A stretch of 64,000 nt of DNA from an uncultured Actinomycetes bacterium (GCA_903825305.1 CAIKAC010000011.1:124001-188000); one strand, 5' to 3'; positions 1 to 8,416 are shown, counted from the stretch's first letter. Numbers and translations are program-made. The notes: generated from the sequence alone by a model not told the origin.

Positions 1-39
1 CTCGAACAGCGTTTGGCCAAAGTGAGCACCCATGGCTGA
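1..39 (+). CDS. C-terminal end of a SufD-like Fe-S assembly protein (partial)
   Basis: The first 36 bases are open in frame 1 and encode a short helical, charged tail ending in LAKVSTHG before TGA at 37-39. The next gene's ATG at 32 lies inside this tail, so the two are translationally coupled. The Rieske ferredoxin and SufC-type ATPase that follow make SufD (or SufB) the natural guess, because these proteins usually end in a short helix of this kind. Only twelve codons are visible, so identity rests mainly on context. Confidence 0.4.
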   Translation, partial: LEQRLAKVSTHG

Positions 40-349
40 GTCACAAGTGTTGTGTGCCTTGTCAGACTTGGAAGAAGCAACGCCCCGGCGTTTTGAGCTC
101 AGCTCTGGTCCCGTCGTGGTGGTTCGAATCGCCGAGCAGGTCTTTGCGCTCGAAGATCGGTGCTCGCACGAAGATTTTGCCCTCTCTGAAGGCTTGGTCG
201 ACGCCGATACCTGTGAGATCGAATGTGCACGACATGGCGCGATGTTCAGTCTGGTCAACGGTGATGCCTGCTCGCTGCCCGCAGTCAAGGCTGTCCCCAC
301 GGTTGACGTTGCGGTGGTCGATGGCCAGGTGGAGGTAACGCTGCCATGA
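32..349 (+). CDS. Rieske-type [2Fe-2S] ferredoxin of the SUF locus
   Basis: Small soluble Rieske protein of 105 residues. The cluster ligands are visible as C44-x-H46 and C65-x2-H68, the standard two-Cys two-His arrangement. There is no signal peptide or membrane segment, so this is the cytoplasmic NirD/biphenyl-dioxygenase-ferredoxin type, not a respiratory Rieske protein. The start overlaps the upstream SufD-like tail and the stop overlaps the next ATG (ATGA at 346-349), so it sits in the middle of a suf operon. Small Rieske proteins are common partners in actinobacterial suf operons. A role in electron delivery for cluster assembly is inferred. Confidence 0.9.
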   Translation: MAESQVLCALSDLEEATPRRFELSSGPVVVVRIAEQVFALEDRCSHEDFALSEGLVDADTCEIECARHGAMFSLVNGDACSLPAVKAVPTVDVAVVDGQVEVTLP

Positions 350-1062
350 GCGTGGTACTTGACATTAGAGATCTCTGCGCTGAGGTGGCGGGTAAATCCG
401 TCCTCAAGGGCGTCAGCCTGCAAGTCAGCGCTGGAGAAACCCACATCATCATGGGACCGAACGGCTCGGGTAAATCCACCTTGGCCCATGCGCTGATGGG
501 CCGACCTGGGGTCACGATTACCTCGGGCAGCATCGTCGTTGACGGCCACGACGTCACCCATGCGCCGACCTTCGAGCGCGCCCGAGCAGGCTTGTATCTC
601 GCTATGCAGCAACCCATTGAGGTCCCCGGTGTCTCATTGGCCGCCACCTTGCAAGCAGCTGGCGTACCCGAAGAGCAGGTACGCGGTCGGCTCGAAGCCG
701 AAGCGACGCGCATCGGCCTGCGTCCTGATTTGTTGAACCGAGCGCTCAACGAAGATCTTTCAGGTGGAGAAGCCAAGCGAACCGAGATCGTGCAGATGGC
801 AGGCCTTCAACCCAAGGTCGCGATTCTTGACGAAATTGACTCGGGCCTCGACGTTGACGCCCTCGATGCCGTGGCAAAGCGAGTCAAGGATGCAACCCAT
901 GAGTGGAATCTCGGCGTGCTGGCTATTACGCACTTCCGGCGCTTACTTGATGGTCTTGAGCCGACTCGCGTTCATGTCTTGGCTGATGGCCGCATTCAAA
1001 CAAGTGGGGGCATGGAACTCGCCGAGGAACTCGAATCCTCGGGCTATGCCCAATACCGCTAA
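346..1062 (+). CDS. SufC-like ABC ATPase, divergent paralogue
   Basis: ABC ATPase of 238 residues with Walker A at 37-45 (GPNGSGKST), signature LSGGEAKR and Walker B ending ILDEIDSGLD. SufC forms the SufBCD scaffold complex and hydrolyses ATP to drive Fe-S assembly. Compared with the second copy at 4363-5109, this one departs at positions normally conserved in SufC: the signature region reads SGGEAKRTE rather than SGGERKRNE, and the Q-loop region reads QQPIEVPG rather than QHPESISG. It overlaps the Rieske gene by four bases and so belongs to the SufD-like operon. It is either the partner of that SufD or a specialised paralogue. Confidence 0.85.
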   Translation: MSVVLDIRDLCAEVAGKSVLKGVSLQVSAGETHIIMGPNGSGKSTLAHALMGRPGVTITSGSIVVDGHDVTHAPTFERARAGLYLAMQQPIEVPGVSLAATLQAAGVPEEQVRGRLEAEATRIGLRPDLLNRALNEDLSGGEAKRTEIVQMAGLQPKVAILDEIDSGLDVDALDAVAKRVKDATHEWNLGVLAITHFRRLLDGLEPTRVHVLADGRIQTSGGMELAEELESSGYAQYR

Positions 1063-1106
1063 CTCTGTGGAGTTCAAGAGGGTGACGTTACTGAGCCAGT
1101 CCTCGC

Positions 1107-1115
1107 CGGTAACCT
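1107..1115 (+). promoter_or_regulatory. Putative -10 region of the LCP gene
   Basis: CGGTAACCT places a TAnnnT hexamer (1110-1115) eight bases before the GTG at 1124, with no Shine-Dalgarno between. This suggests a leaderless transcript. The same CGGTA-xxx-T element recurs before lpd, the LPxTG gene, metH and the thiolase. Confidence 0.4.
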
Positions 1116-1123
1116 AGGTAGCC

Positions 1124-2635
1124 GTGAGTTACTACAACGACGATCCCCGCGACGCACCGCGTCCTCGCCGGCCTCGAAGCCAAAGCGACAGTCAAGATGG
1201 CTTGCGCCGTCTCGGCCAGGACATGAATCGGCGTCCCGCACCGTCTCAAGGTCGCTCCGTTGAGCCAAGCAACAGAGGACGTGTAGCGAACCAAGCTGGC
1301 CTGGAAGCATTGGGAGGTCCTCCCGCTCGGCGGGCAGGCGGAGGTGGCCGCGGTGGAGAGCCGCCGCGTCGTGGTCCCGGCCCATCGGGTCGAGCTGAGC
1401 CACCCTCTCGCAGAAGCCGCCGGAGACAGGTCATTCGCCGCCGTCGCATCATCGCAGGCCTGACCGCAACCGCGGTATTACTGGTGGCAATCTTCGGCGG
1501 GGCCTACCTCTACGCGCAGTATCGATTTGGTCAAATCAAGAAACTCAACGTGGCAGCACTTGAAGCGGCGACCGGTGGCCCATTCAACGTCCTCGTTATT
1601 GGTTCTGACTCTCGGGTGGGCCTCACCCCCGCGGAGCAAAAAGCTGCAGGTAACACGACCTTGGTACAAGGCCAGCGTAGTGACGTCGACATGGTCTGGC
1701 ACGTCGACCCGGGCAAGAAGCAAATTTCCGTGCTCTCCATTCCTCGTGACACGGTGGTGAACATGGGACCCCTCGCGAGCCAAGTAGGTCAATACAACCG
1801 CATCAATGCCGCCTATGGCTATGGACCCAATGACCTGGTGCAAATCATTGAAAACAACTTTGGCATCCCGATCAATCACGTGGTCCAAGTGGGCTTTGGT
1901 GGATTCGTCGGAGCGGTGGACGCCTTGGGTGGCGTCAAGATGGACTTCCCCTTCCGTGCTCGTGACGCCTATTCAGGATTGAGCATCGCTCACCACGGAT
2001 GCCAGCTCCTCACCGGTTTGCAAGCGCTTGCCGTTGCTCGAAGCCGTCACTACTACTACTTTGACCACGGAGTCTGGAACTACGACGGCCTGAGTGACTT
2101 GAGCCGCATTAAGCGCCAAGATGCTTTCTTGAAAGCCCTGATTGACACGGCAAAGTCGAAGTACAACCCCCTGACCATTAACGCCTTTATCGGTTCCATC
2201 CCCCAAGGTATTGAAATCGACTCGAAGTTCAGCCTCAGTGAACTCGTTGGCTTGGCCGTCACCTTCCATAACTTCAACCCCAGCGACTTGATTAGCTACA
2301 CCATGCCGTGGACGATTCCGCCCAATGGCGTTGGCAGTTTGGGCTCGGTGCTTATCGTGGAACAACCCCAAGCTCAGCAAATGCTGGTTCAGATCTTTGG
2401 CAATGAACTCAAGACGCCGACGACCCCTCCGCCAGATGCCAACCTCCAGCCCAACCCACCACCGGCACTTACTCCCACTGGGACCACCGGCACGGCCTCG
2501 GGTGGCGGATCGACGACGTCAAGTTCGCCCATCAGCTCTGGTGGATCAGCAAGTAGCGGTGGGTCAAGCGTTACGACCACGACAACGCCGGCCAACGCCA
2601 ACACGGCGGACTACTGGAACCCGGTGCCCTGCTAG
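1124..2635 (+). CDS. LytR-CpsA-Psr (LCP) family cell-wall glycopolymer transferase
   Basis: LCP proteins move undecaprenyl-linked glycopolymers onto peptidoglycan outside the membrane. Residues 1-105 are Arg/Pro/Gly-rich and cytoplasmic, 109-131 form one membrane anchor, and the LCP catalytic domain follows. Its landmarks are GSDSR at 160-164, RSDVDM at 185-190 and SIPRDT at 205-210, whose Arg and Asp residues bind the pyrophosphate and metal. The tail after about residue 425 is a Pro/Thr/Ser/Gly low-complexity linker ending in a short Cys-containing segment, without the LytR_C domain some relatives have. It starts at GTG 1124 with no Shine-Dalgarno. The gene faces convergent sufU, and only 18 bases separate their ends. 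Confidence 0.92.
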   Translation: MSYYNDDPRDAPRPRRPRSQSDSQDGLRRLGQDMNRRPAPSQGRSVEPSNRGRVANQAGLEALGGPPARRAGGGGRGGEPPRRGPGPSGRAEPPSRRSRRRQVIRRRRIIAGLTATAVLLVAIFGGAYLYAQYRFGQIKKLNVAALEAATGGPFNVLVIGSDSRVGLTPAEQKAAGNTTLVQGQRSDVDMVWHVDPGKKQISVLSIPRDTVVNMGPLASQVGQYNRINAAYGYGPNDLVQIIENNFGIPINHVVQVGFGGFVGAVDALGGVKMDFPFRARDAYSGLSIAHHGCQLLTGLQALAVARSRHYYYFDHGVWNYDGLSDLSRIKRQDAFLKALIDTAKSKYNPLTINAFIGSIPQGIEIDSKFSLSELVGLAVTFHNFNPSDLISYTMPWTIPPNGVGSLGSVLIVEQPQAQQMLVQIFGNELKTPTTPPPDANLQPNPPPALTPTGTTGTASGGGSTTSSSPISSGGSASSGGSSVTTTTTPANANTADYWNPVPC

Positions 2636-2653
2636 GCAGAGCAATGAGGAGTG

Positions 2654-3121
2654 TTACGCTCCTGCTTCTTCAAGCGCTTGGGCCAAGGTGTTCCAGCCCA
2701 AGGTGGCGCATTTGATGCGAACGGGAAACTTCACCACGCCTTGCAGGGCTGCGAGCTCGCCAAGGCTCTTCAAGTCAACCGCTTCGGGCTCGACATCAGA
2801 CTCCTCGAGTTGACTTTCATGCACCAGCATGAGCCGCTTGAAGGTGTCGATGGTTGCGTGAACGTCCTCGACACTCTTGCCTTTCACGGCAGCCGACATC
2901 AACGATGCCGAGGACTGACTGATCGAGCAGCCTTGGCCGGCGATCTTGATGTCAGTAAGCACGCCATCGGTGAGCTCAATGGTGACCACGATCTCATCGC
3001 CACAGAGCGGATTGAAACCTTCGGTGCGCTGTGCTGGGGGAGAGGGCAGCTCGCCACGATTTCTGGGCGAGCGGTAGTGGTCCAGAATGATTTCTCGGTA
3101 GAGCTCTTCTAAGTCAGCCAT
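2654..3121 (-). CDS. sufU: SufU, zinc-dependent sulfurtransferase / Fe-S scaffold partner
   Basis: SufU of 155 residues takes persulfide sulfur from SufS. The three conserved cysteines and the aspartate are all present: C40 and D42 in NPLCGDE, C65 in GQGCSIS, and C138 in RIKCATL. The insert between the second and third cysteine is the length typical of Gram-positive SufU rather than IscU. It is the last gene of the minus-strand operon sufC-sufS-sufU, with 15 bases to sufS, which fits direct SufS-SufU partnership. Confidence 0.95.
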   Translation of the reverse strand: MADLEELYREIILDHYRSPRNRGELPSPPAQRTEGFNPLCGDEIVVTIELTDGVLTDIKIAGQGCSISQSSASLMSAAVKGKSVEDVHATIDTFKRLMLVHESQLEESDVEPEAVDLKSLGELAALQGVVKFPVRIKCATLGWNTLAQALEEAGA

Positions 3122-3136
3122 GATGTGCGTCCGTTC

Positions 3137-4366
3137 TCACGCAAACAACTTAGTTGCGTCGCGTAATGCTTCGACAAGGGCATCGGCATCGGCTTGGGTG
3201 TTGTAGATCCCAAATGACGCCCGAGCGGTAGCGGGGACGCCAAGGTGGCGCATGAGCGGCTTGGCGCAGTGATGGCCTGGGCGAACACATACCGCGTGCG
3301 AGTCAAGAATTTGGGCAATGTCGTGAGCGTGCACGTCGCCGAGCGTGAAGGAGATGACGCCACCTCGACGGTCTGGGTTCCGCGGTCCATGAACCACTAG
3401 GTCGTCGCCGAAGGCCTCAAAGAGGCGATCCAAGGCATAAGCCGTCAGGGCCTCTTCGTGGGCGCGGACCTCTTCGAGCCCCAGTTCTTCAAGAAAGCGC
3501 GCCGCTTCGGCGAGGCCCACCGCCTCGGCGATGGGCGGCGTGCCGGCTTCAAAGCGAGCGGGTCCATCGGCCGGGATAAAGCCATCAGTTCGAACATCGA
3601 GAATCATGCCTCCACCCGTGAGAAAAGGAGGCATGGAAGTGAGGAGCTCTCTGCGGGCCCAGAGTACGCCGATGCCGGTGGGCCCGAGCATTTTGTGAGA
3701 GCTGAAACTCATGAGGTCAATGTCGAGATCGACCACGTCGACACTGAGATGGGGAACCGATTGGGCCCCATCGACGTGGATGATGGCGCCGTGGCGGTGG
3801 GCTGCTTGGGCGAGTTCAGCGATGGGGTTGATGGTGCCAAGCACATTCGACATGGCCGTAATGCTCAGTACCTTGGCCCCTGCCAACACGGTGTCAAGGT
3901 CCTCCAAGATGAGTTCACCCTGGGCATCAATCTGAATCCAGCGAATCTCAAAGCCGAGGCGTTCTTGAAGGACGAGCCAGGGAACGATGTTGGCGTGGTG
4001 TTCCATGATGGAGAGGACGACGACGTCACCAGGGCCGAGATTGGCGCCACCCCAGCTACCTACGAAGAGGTTGATGGATTCGGTGGTGTTTTTCGTGAAC
4101 ACGATTTCTTGGGGGCTGTGCTTGGCGCCAATGAGGGATCCCACCGCGCGTCGAGCACCTTCATAGAGATTGGTAGCTTCTTCGGCCGTCCCATACACAC
4201 CGCGGTGCACGTTGGCGTGGGAGTGCTCGTAGTAATTCGTCATTGCGTCTAGGACGCGCTGAGGTTGCAGCGATGAAGCAGCGGAATCGAGGTACACGAT
4301 GGGTTTGCCGTGGAGTTCGCGCTTGAGCAGCGGGAACTGCGCGCGAACTCGGGCTTCGTCAATCAT
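3137..4366 (-). CDS. sufS: SufS cysteine desulfurase
   Basis: PLP enzyme that removes sulfur from L-cysteine as a protein persulfide and hands it to SufU. The PLP lysine is K225 in SFSSHKMLG and the persulfide cysteine is C367 in RPGHHCAKP; the RxGHHCA form marks group II (SufS-type) desulfurases. I chose ATG 4366, which gives the ATGA overlap with sufC, over a GTG at 4375 that adds three residues. Length (409 aa) is normal for the family. Confidence 0.96.
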   Translation of the reverse strand: MIDEARVRAQFPLLKRELHGKPIVYLDSAASSLQPQRVLDAMTNYYEHSHANVHRGVYGTAEEATNLYEGARRAVGSLIGAKHSPQEIVFTKNTTESINLFVGSWGGANLGPGDVVVLSIMEHHANIVPWLVLQERLGFEIRWIQIDAQGELILEDLDTVLAGAKVLSITAMSNVLGTINPIAELAQAAHRHGAIIHVDGAQSVPHLSVDVVDLDIDLMSFSSHKMLGPTGIGVLWARRELLTSMPPFLTGGGMILDVRTDGFIPADGPARFEAGTPPIAEAVGLAEAARFLEELGLEEVRAHEEALTAYALDRLFEAFGDDLVVHGPRNPDRRGGVISFTLGDVHAHDIAQILDSHAVCVRPGHHCAKPLMRHLGVPATARASFGIYNTQADADALVEALRDATKLFA

Positions 4367-5109
4367 GACTGCCACTTCGCATAGCCATTGCTCTCAATCT
4401 CTGCGGCCAATTCACGGCCACCGTGTTCGACGATGACGCCGTCGACAATGAGGTGGACGACGTCTGGCTCAAGGGCCTTGAGGAGTCGCTGGTAGTGCGT
4501 CACGACGAGGCAACCAAGGTCGGGCCGGCGAGAACGAACGGCATTGACCCCGTCGGCCACAATTTGCAAAGCGTCAATGTCGAGGCCTGAATCGGTTTCG
4601 TCAAGGACGGCGAAAACCGGGTCCAGCAGGGCCATCTGGAGAATTTCATTTCGTTTGCGCTCGCCACCAGAGAATCCGTCGTTGAGGTGACGCCCCGCAA
4701 AGCTTTCGTCCATCTTTAAGGTTTCCATCCACTCCATCAGCTCCATGCGGATCTCGAGGACGCTGACCTCGCTGTCTCGTCGAGCCGCCACGGCTTGGCG
4801 AAGGAACTGGGTCACGGAGACGCCGCTAATGGACTCGGGGTGCTGAAAGGCCAAGAACATGCCAGCCTTGGCTCGCTCATCAGTAGCCCACTGCGTGACG
4901 TCAACGCCGTTGAGATTGATGGAGCCTTGCGTGACTTCATACGCAGGATTGGCCAGCAAGACTGAGGCCAGCGTTGATTTTCCTGCCCCGTTGGGACCCA
5001 TCAGGGCGTGGACCTCGCCCGCATTGACGATGAGGTTCACTCCCTTGAGAATGGCCTTGCCGTCGGCACTGGCGTGGAGATTGTCGATTTCGATAAGCGG
5101 AGTAGCCAC
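4363..5109 (-). CDS. sufC: SufC, Fe-S assembly ABC ATPase (canonical copy)
   Basis: ATPase of 248 residues with Walker A at 38-46 (GPNGAGKST), the SufC-typical signature FSGGERKRNEI and Walker B AVLDETDSGLD. First gene of the minus-strand suf operon. It starts at GTG 5109; an in-frame stop just upstream rules out a longer version, and no Shine-Dalgarno is visible. A strong palindrome lies three bases upstream. This copy matches SufC convention better than the one at 346-1062, so it is probably the main SufC. sufB is not in the window. Confidence 0.94.
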   Translation of the reverse strand: MATPLIEIDNLHASADGKAILKGVNLIVNAGEVHALMGPNGAGKSTLASVLLANPAYEVTQGSINLNGVDVTQWATDERAKAGMFLAFQHPESISGVSVTQFLRQAVAARRDSEVSVLEIRMELMEWMETLKMDESFAGRHLNDGFSGGERKRNEILQMALLDPVFAVLDETDSGLDIDALQIVADGVNAVRSRRPDLGCLVVTHYQRLLKALEPDVVHLIVDGVIVEHGGRELAAEIESNGYAKWQS

Positions 5110-5112
5110 GAT

Positions 5113-5132
5113 CTAAAACACTAGCGTTTTAG
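5113..5132. promoter_or_regulatory. 20-bp near-perfect palindrome before sufC-sufS-sufU (operator candidate)
   Basis: CTAAAAC and GTTTTAG arms (5113-5119 and 5126-5132) flank a near-symmetric six-base core; 18 of 20 positions are symmetric. On the minus strand a TTGACT hexamer (5136-5131) overlaps its edge and the sufC GTG follows after three bases, a position suited to repressor control of the suf operon. It could alternatively fold as a weak AT-rich terminator for the upstream hydrolase gene, but no T-run follows. Confidence 0.5.
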
Positions 5133-5150
5133 TCAAGAATTCAAACCGGG

Positions 5151-5771
5151 CTACCAGCCTCGCTCAATCCAGGCCTCCAGGCTGGGCCGCTCAGTGCCAA
5201 TGGTGGTGGAGAGACCGTGGCCAGGAAGAACCACCGTGTTGTCGCCAAAGGCGCCAAAGAGCCGGTCTGAAATGGACGTGATGATGGTGTCGAAATCTCC
5301 GCCTGCGAATGTGGTGTTGCCAGGGCCTCCCGGAAACAAGGTGTCGCCGGAGAACAACAGCGGCGTTCCGCGCACGGAAAAGCACATGGAACCTGGCGTG
5401 TGGCCCGGGGTGGCAATCGTGGCAATTTCGAGCCGGCCAACGAGCAGCGTCTGGTCGTCATCCAAGGTGAGGTCGTAACTGGGCAGCATTTGGGCGTCCC
5501 CTGGAGCGATGGCGACGTCATAGCCCGCTTCGCGCATGGCAGGCACGGCCTGGATGTGATCGTGGTGGCCGTGGGTCTCGACAATGGAGCGAACCCCGAG
5601 GGTCTTCGCGATGCTGAGCAAATGGTCATGTTCATCGGCTGCATCAATCAAAAGGGCCTCGCCTGTCTCGCGGCAGCGAATGACGTAGACATTGTTGTCA
5701 TAGCCCCCGACGATGGTCTGGTGGACCTCTACGAGGGCGTCTTGGTACACAAGGTCAACGGCGATGCTCAT
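5151..5771 (-). CDS. Metallo-beta-lactamase fold hydrolase, glyoxalase II-like
   Basis: Binuclear zinc hydrolase of 206 residues. The HxHxDH metal motif is THGHHDH at about 66-72, followed by the TPGHTPGS histidine, the FSGDTLF bridging aspartate and a final GHG histidine, all in family order. Such proteins hydrolyse S-lactoylglutathione-like thioesters or related compounds; the substrate here cannot be told. I prefer ATG 5771 (start MSIAVDL) to an ATG seven codons upstream, because the mature fold begins there. It lies upstream of sufC on the same strand with a 41-base gap containing the palindrome. Confidence 0.85.
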   Translation of the reverse strand: MSIAVDLVYQDALVEVHQTIVGGYDNNVYVIRCRETGEALLIDAADEHDHLLSIAKTLGVRSIVETHGHHDHIQAVPAMREAGYDVAIAPGDAQMLPSYDLTLDDDQTLLVGRLEIATIATPGHTPGSMCFSVRGTPLLFSGDTLFPGGPGNTTFAGGDFDTIITSISDRLFGAFGDNTVVLPGHGLSTTIGTERPSLEAWIERGW

Positions 5772-5841
5772 AGGCCTAGTTTTACTCCTCATTTGGCCTT
5801 GACAGCGTTCTCGGACGCTTGGCGATCACGGTGGGACTATC

Positions 5842-5881
5842 CTGATCATGAATAGGGATCAGAACCCCTCACCATGAGGGG
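5842..5881 (+). promoter_or_regulatory. Leader with two small hairpins before the acyl-CoA dehydrogenase
   Basis: CTGATC (5842-5847) pairs with GATCAG (5857-5862), and CCCCTCA (5865-5871) pairs with TGAGGGG (5875-5881) across a three-base loop. TATCCT at 5838-5843 could be the -10, placing both hairpins around the transcription start or in the 5' leader. The Shine-Dalgarno of the gene (about 5908-5914) lies downstream. Confidence 0.35.
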
Positions 5882-5920
5882 GCGAGGCCAGGGAATGTTC
5901 TGGTGGGGAGAGGAACGGAC

Positions 5921-7036
5921 ATGAACTTCGCTTTCAACGAGGAGCAAGAAGAACTCCGCCGCATGGTGGCAAAGTTCTTGGAAGAAAAGTCCCCCGAAAC
6001 TGAAGTGCGTCGCCTGATGGAAACCTCTGAAGGCTACGACCCCGCCGTGTGGAGTCAGATGGCTGAGCAACTTGGCTTGCAGTCACTCACGATTCCAGAA
6101 GAGTTCGGTGGCTCGGGATTTAGCTACGTAGAACTCATCGTGGTCCTCGAAGAGATGGGTGCTGCGTTGCTGTGCGCACCGTTCTTCTCAACTGTCGTAC
6201 TTGGCGCCAACGCCATTCTCACGAGTGGCGACGATGCCGCCAAGGCGAAGTACCTGCCGGGCATCGCCGCTGGCGAAACGATTGCAACCCTCGCGATCAC
6301 GGAAGACAATGGTCGCCCGGAGTTCGATGCGATTCAAACCAGCGCCACCCAAGCTGGTGACTCATGGAACCTCACCGGAACGAAGTCCTTCGTGATTGAC
6401 GGCCACATCGCTGACTTGATTCTCGTTGCTGCCAACACGCCGAAGGGCCTCAGCCTCTTTGCCGTTGAAAAGGGCGCTCCGGGACTCTCCGTGGAGCAGT
6501 TGGCCACCATGGACCAAACGCGCAAGCAAGCTCGCCTGACCTTTGATGCAACACCGGCTGAGCTCATTGGTAGCGATGGCGGGGCTACAGCAGGACTGAC
6601 CAAGACCCTTGAGTTGTGTGCCGTGGGACTTGCCGCCGAGCAAGTCGGCGGTGCGCAGCGCTGCTTGACCATGGCGGTTGAGTACGCCAAGGCACGTATT
6701 CAATTTGGCCGACCCATCGGTTCATTCCAAGCCATCAAGCACAAGTGTGCCGACATGCTGCTTGAAGTTGAGTCGTCAAAGTCAGCGGCGTACTACGCCG
6801 GCTGGGCAGCGGCCGAAGACAACGAGGAACTCCCGGTAGTGGCTTCTCTCGCCAAGAGCTATTGCTCAGAGGCCTACATGCACACGGCAGCTGAGAACAT
6901 TCAGATCCACGGTGGCATTGGCTTTACCTGGGAGCACCCCGCTCATCTGTACTTCAAGCGCGCGAAGTCATCCGAGTTGCTCTTTGGCGACCCGAACTAC
7001 CACCGCGAACTCCTCGCACAACGCCTCGGCATTTAG
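5921..7036 (+). CDS. Acyl-CoA dehydrogenase
   Basis: FAD-dependent acyl-CoA dehydrogenase of 371 residues (alpha,beta-desaturation of an acyl-CoA; electrons go to ETF). N-terminal helical domain, central beta domain with LAITEDNG and TGTKSFV, and C-terminal helices with RIQFGRPIGSFQAIKH and QIHGGIGFTWEHPAHLYFKR, which form FAD and substrate contacts. ATG 5921 is preferred because AGAGGA sits seven bases before it; an upstream GTG at 5903 would place the Shine-Dalgarno inside the gene. The region resembles the short (about 370 aa) actinobacterial ACADs used in steroid or branched-chain catabolism. Substrate unknown. Confidence 0.9.
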   Translation: MNFAFNEEQEELRRMVAKFLEEKSPETEVRRLMETSEGYDPAVWSQMAEQLGLQSLTIPEEFGGSGFSYVELIVVLEEMGAALLCAPFFSTVVLGANAILTSGDDAAKAKYLPGIAAGETIATLAITEDNGRPEFDAIQTSATQAGDSWNLTGTKSFVIDGHIADLILVAANTPKGLSLFAVEKGAPGLSVEQLATMDQTRKQARLTFDATPAELIGSDGGATAGLTKTLELCAVGLAAEQVGGAQRCLTMAVEYAKARIQFGRPIGSFQAIKHKCADMLLEVESSKSAAYYAGWAAAEDNEELPVVASLAKSYCSEAYMHTAAENIQIHGGIGFTWEHPAHLYFKRAKSSELLFGDPNYHRELLAQRLGI

Positions 7037-7049
7037 GAGTTACCCCAGC

Positions 7050-7790
7050 GTGGCGCAGCAAACGCTGGAAATCGAAGGACCCGCCGGGACAATTTCCGGC
7101 GTGGTGTCAGACCCACCTCGGGCGATTGATCGAGGGCGCACCCTCTTTATCTGTCACGGCTTGCCCTTATCGAGAGATGGCGCCTCCACTGCAAGTCGCT
7201 TGCTTCCTGAACTCGCGGAGCGCGTTGCCCAAGAGGCGGGCTGGCGAGCAGTGGCCGTTTCGTTTCGAGGTATTGGAGACTCGAAGGGTTCGTTCTCGGC
7301 CTCTGGGTGGTTAGAAGATCTCAATGCCGTGCTCGATGCTGAACTCGGCGATCGCCGTGGCTATTCCATTGCCGGATTTGGATTCGGTGGCGCTATTGCC
7401 TTGCGCCAAGCAGCCAATGATGAACGTGCTCGAGGAGTCGTGGCACTGGCAACGCCGTCAAAATTACAAAAATGGTGTGGAGACGCGACCAATTTTCTCA
7501 ACGCCTGCAAACACGCCGGCGTCATCGGCACTGCTGACAAGGTTGATGCCGACGCCCTACGAGACGACGTCATTGCGCTTGATCCCTGTGGGGCCATGGC
7601 CGCCATTCCACCGCGAAGAATCCTCGTCATTCACGGCAGCGTCGATACCACCGTTCCAGAATCGTCAGCTCGTGATCTTGTCGATGCGGCGCAAGGCCAC
7701 GCAGAACTGAGGATCATTCAAGGTGCAGGCCACTGGCTGCGGGCAGATCCGCGAATGGTTGCCACCTTGCTTGGCTGGCTGGATCGCTAG
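7050..7790 (+). CDS. Alpha/beta-hydrolase fold protein lacking the nucleophile serine
   Basis: Protein of 246 residues with an alpha/beta-hydrolase layout: an oxyanion-side HG in ICHGLPLS, a nucleophile elbow, an acid loop HGSVDTTVP and the terminal histidine in GAGHWL. The elbow reads GFGFGG where active relatives have GFSFGG, so the catalytic serine is glycine (codon GGA). Either the protein is non-catalytic or it uses another mechanism. It starts at GTG 7050 with AGGAG at 7035-7039, which overlaps the stop of the acyl-CoA dehydrogenase, so the two genes form an operon. Its end overlaps convergent thiE by four bases. Confidence 0.8.
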   Translation: MAQQTLEIEGPAGTISGVVSDPPRAIDRGRTLFICHGLPLSRDGASTASRLLPELAERVAQEAGWRAVAVSFRGIGDSKGSFSASGWLEDLNAVLDAELGDRRGYSIAGFGFGGAIALRQAANDERARGVVALATPSKLQKWCGDATNFLNACKHAGVIGTADKVDADALRDDVIALDPCGAMAAIPPRRILVIHGSVDTTVPESSARDLVDAAQGHAELRIIQGAGHWLRADPRMVATLLGWLDR

Positions 7791-8416
7791 CGCGACTCGC
7801 AGCGTGCAATGGCGTCGATGATGGCGCGTGCCGATGCTTGAGGATTCGATGACTGCGTGAGTGCTCGCACGACAACAAAGTGACGAACGCCAAGACTCCA
7901 CAGACCATCGATGGCATCAGCATCGACGCCACCAGTAACGAAGACGGGTCGATCAGATTTTGCAAGGGCATAGCGAACGTAGTCCTCACCCGTACCGGGC
8001 CGACCAGGTTTGGTGGGCGTTGCCACGATGGGTCCGGCAGAGAGATAAGTCGCCGAGGTGGAGAGGCCAGCATCGAATTCTGATCGCTCGTGGGTGGAGA
8101 GACCAATAATGGCTTCGTCGCCAAGCGCACGCCGACAATCAGCCACATCGATGTCGTTTTGGCCTACGTGAATGCCGTCGGCTTCGGTGGCCAAGGTGAG
8201 CTCGAGTGAGTCATTCATGATGAAGGGCACGTTGAGATCGCTGCAGATCTTTTTAAGTTCCTTGCCCGCGGCTTCAATCTGTGCGTGATCTGCGTGTTTT
8301 TCGCGAAGTTGCACGATATCTACCCCGCCGGCAATACAGGCGCGCACAAATGCCCCTAAGTCGTCGCGCAAGGGGGTGCACAGGTAAAGCCGGCGGCTGT
8401 CGAAGTTCCACGTCAC
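7787..8416 (-). CDS. thiE: ThiE, thiamine-phosphate synthase
   Basis: TIM-barrel enzyme joining HMP-pyrophosphate and thiazole phosphate. Recognisable blocks are QLREKH (pyrophosphate/HMP side), MNDSLELTLATEADGIHVGQND, the glycine-rich GPIVATPTKPGRPGTG and the phosphate-binding FVTGGVDADAI. I set the start at GTG 8416 (VTWNFD): the bases before it match those before the Rrf2 ATG exactly and look like a leaderless promoter. An ATG nine codons upstream would place the promoter inside the gene. No other thi genes are nearby. Confidence 0.9.
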   Translation of the reverse strand: MTWNFDSRRLYLCTPLRDDLGAFVRACIAGGVDIVQLREKHADHAQIEAAGKELKKICSDLNVPFIMNDSLELTLATEADGIHVGQNDIDVADCRRALGDEAIIGLSTHERSEFDAGLSTSATYLSAGPIVATPTKPGRPGTGEDYVRYALAKSDRPVFVTGGVDADAIDGLWSLGVRHFVVVRALTQSSNPQASARAIIDAIARCESR

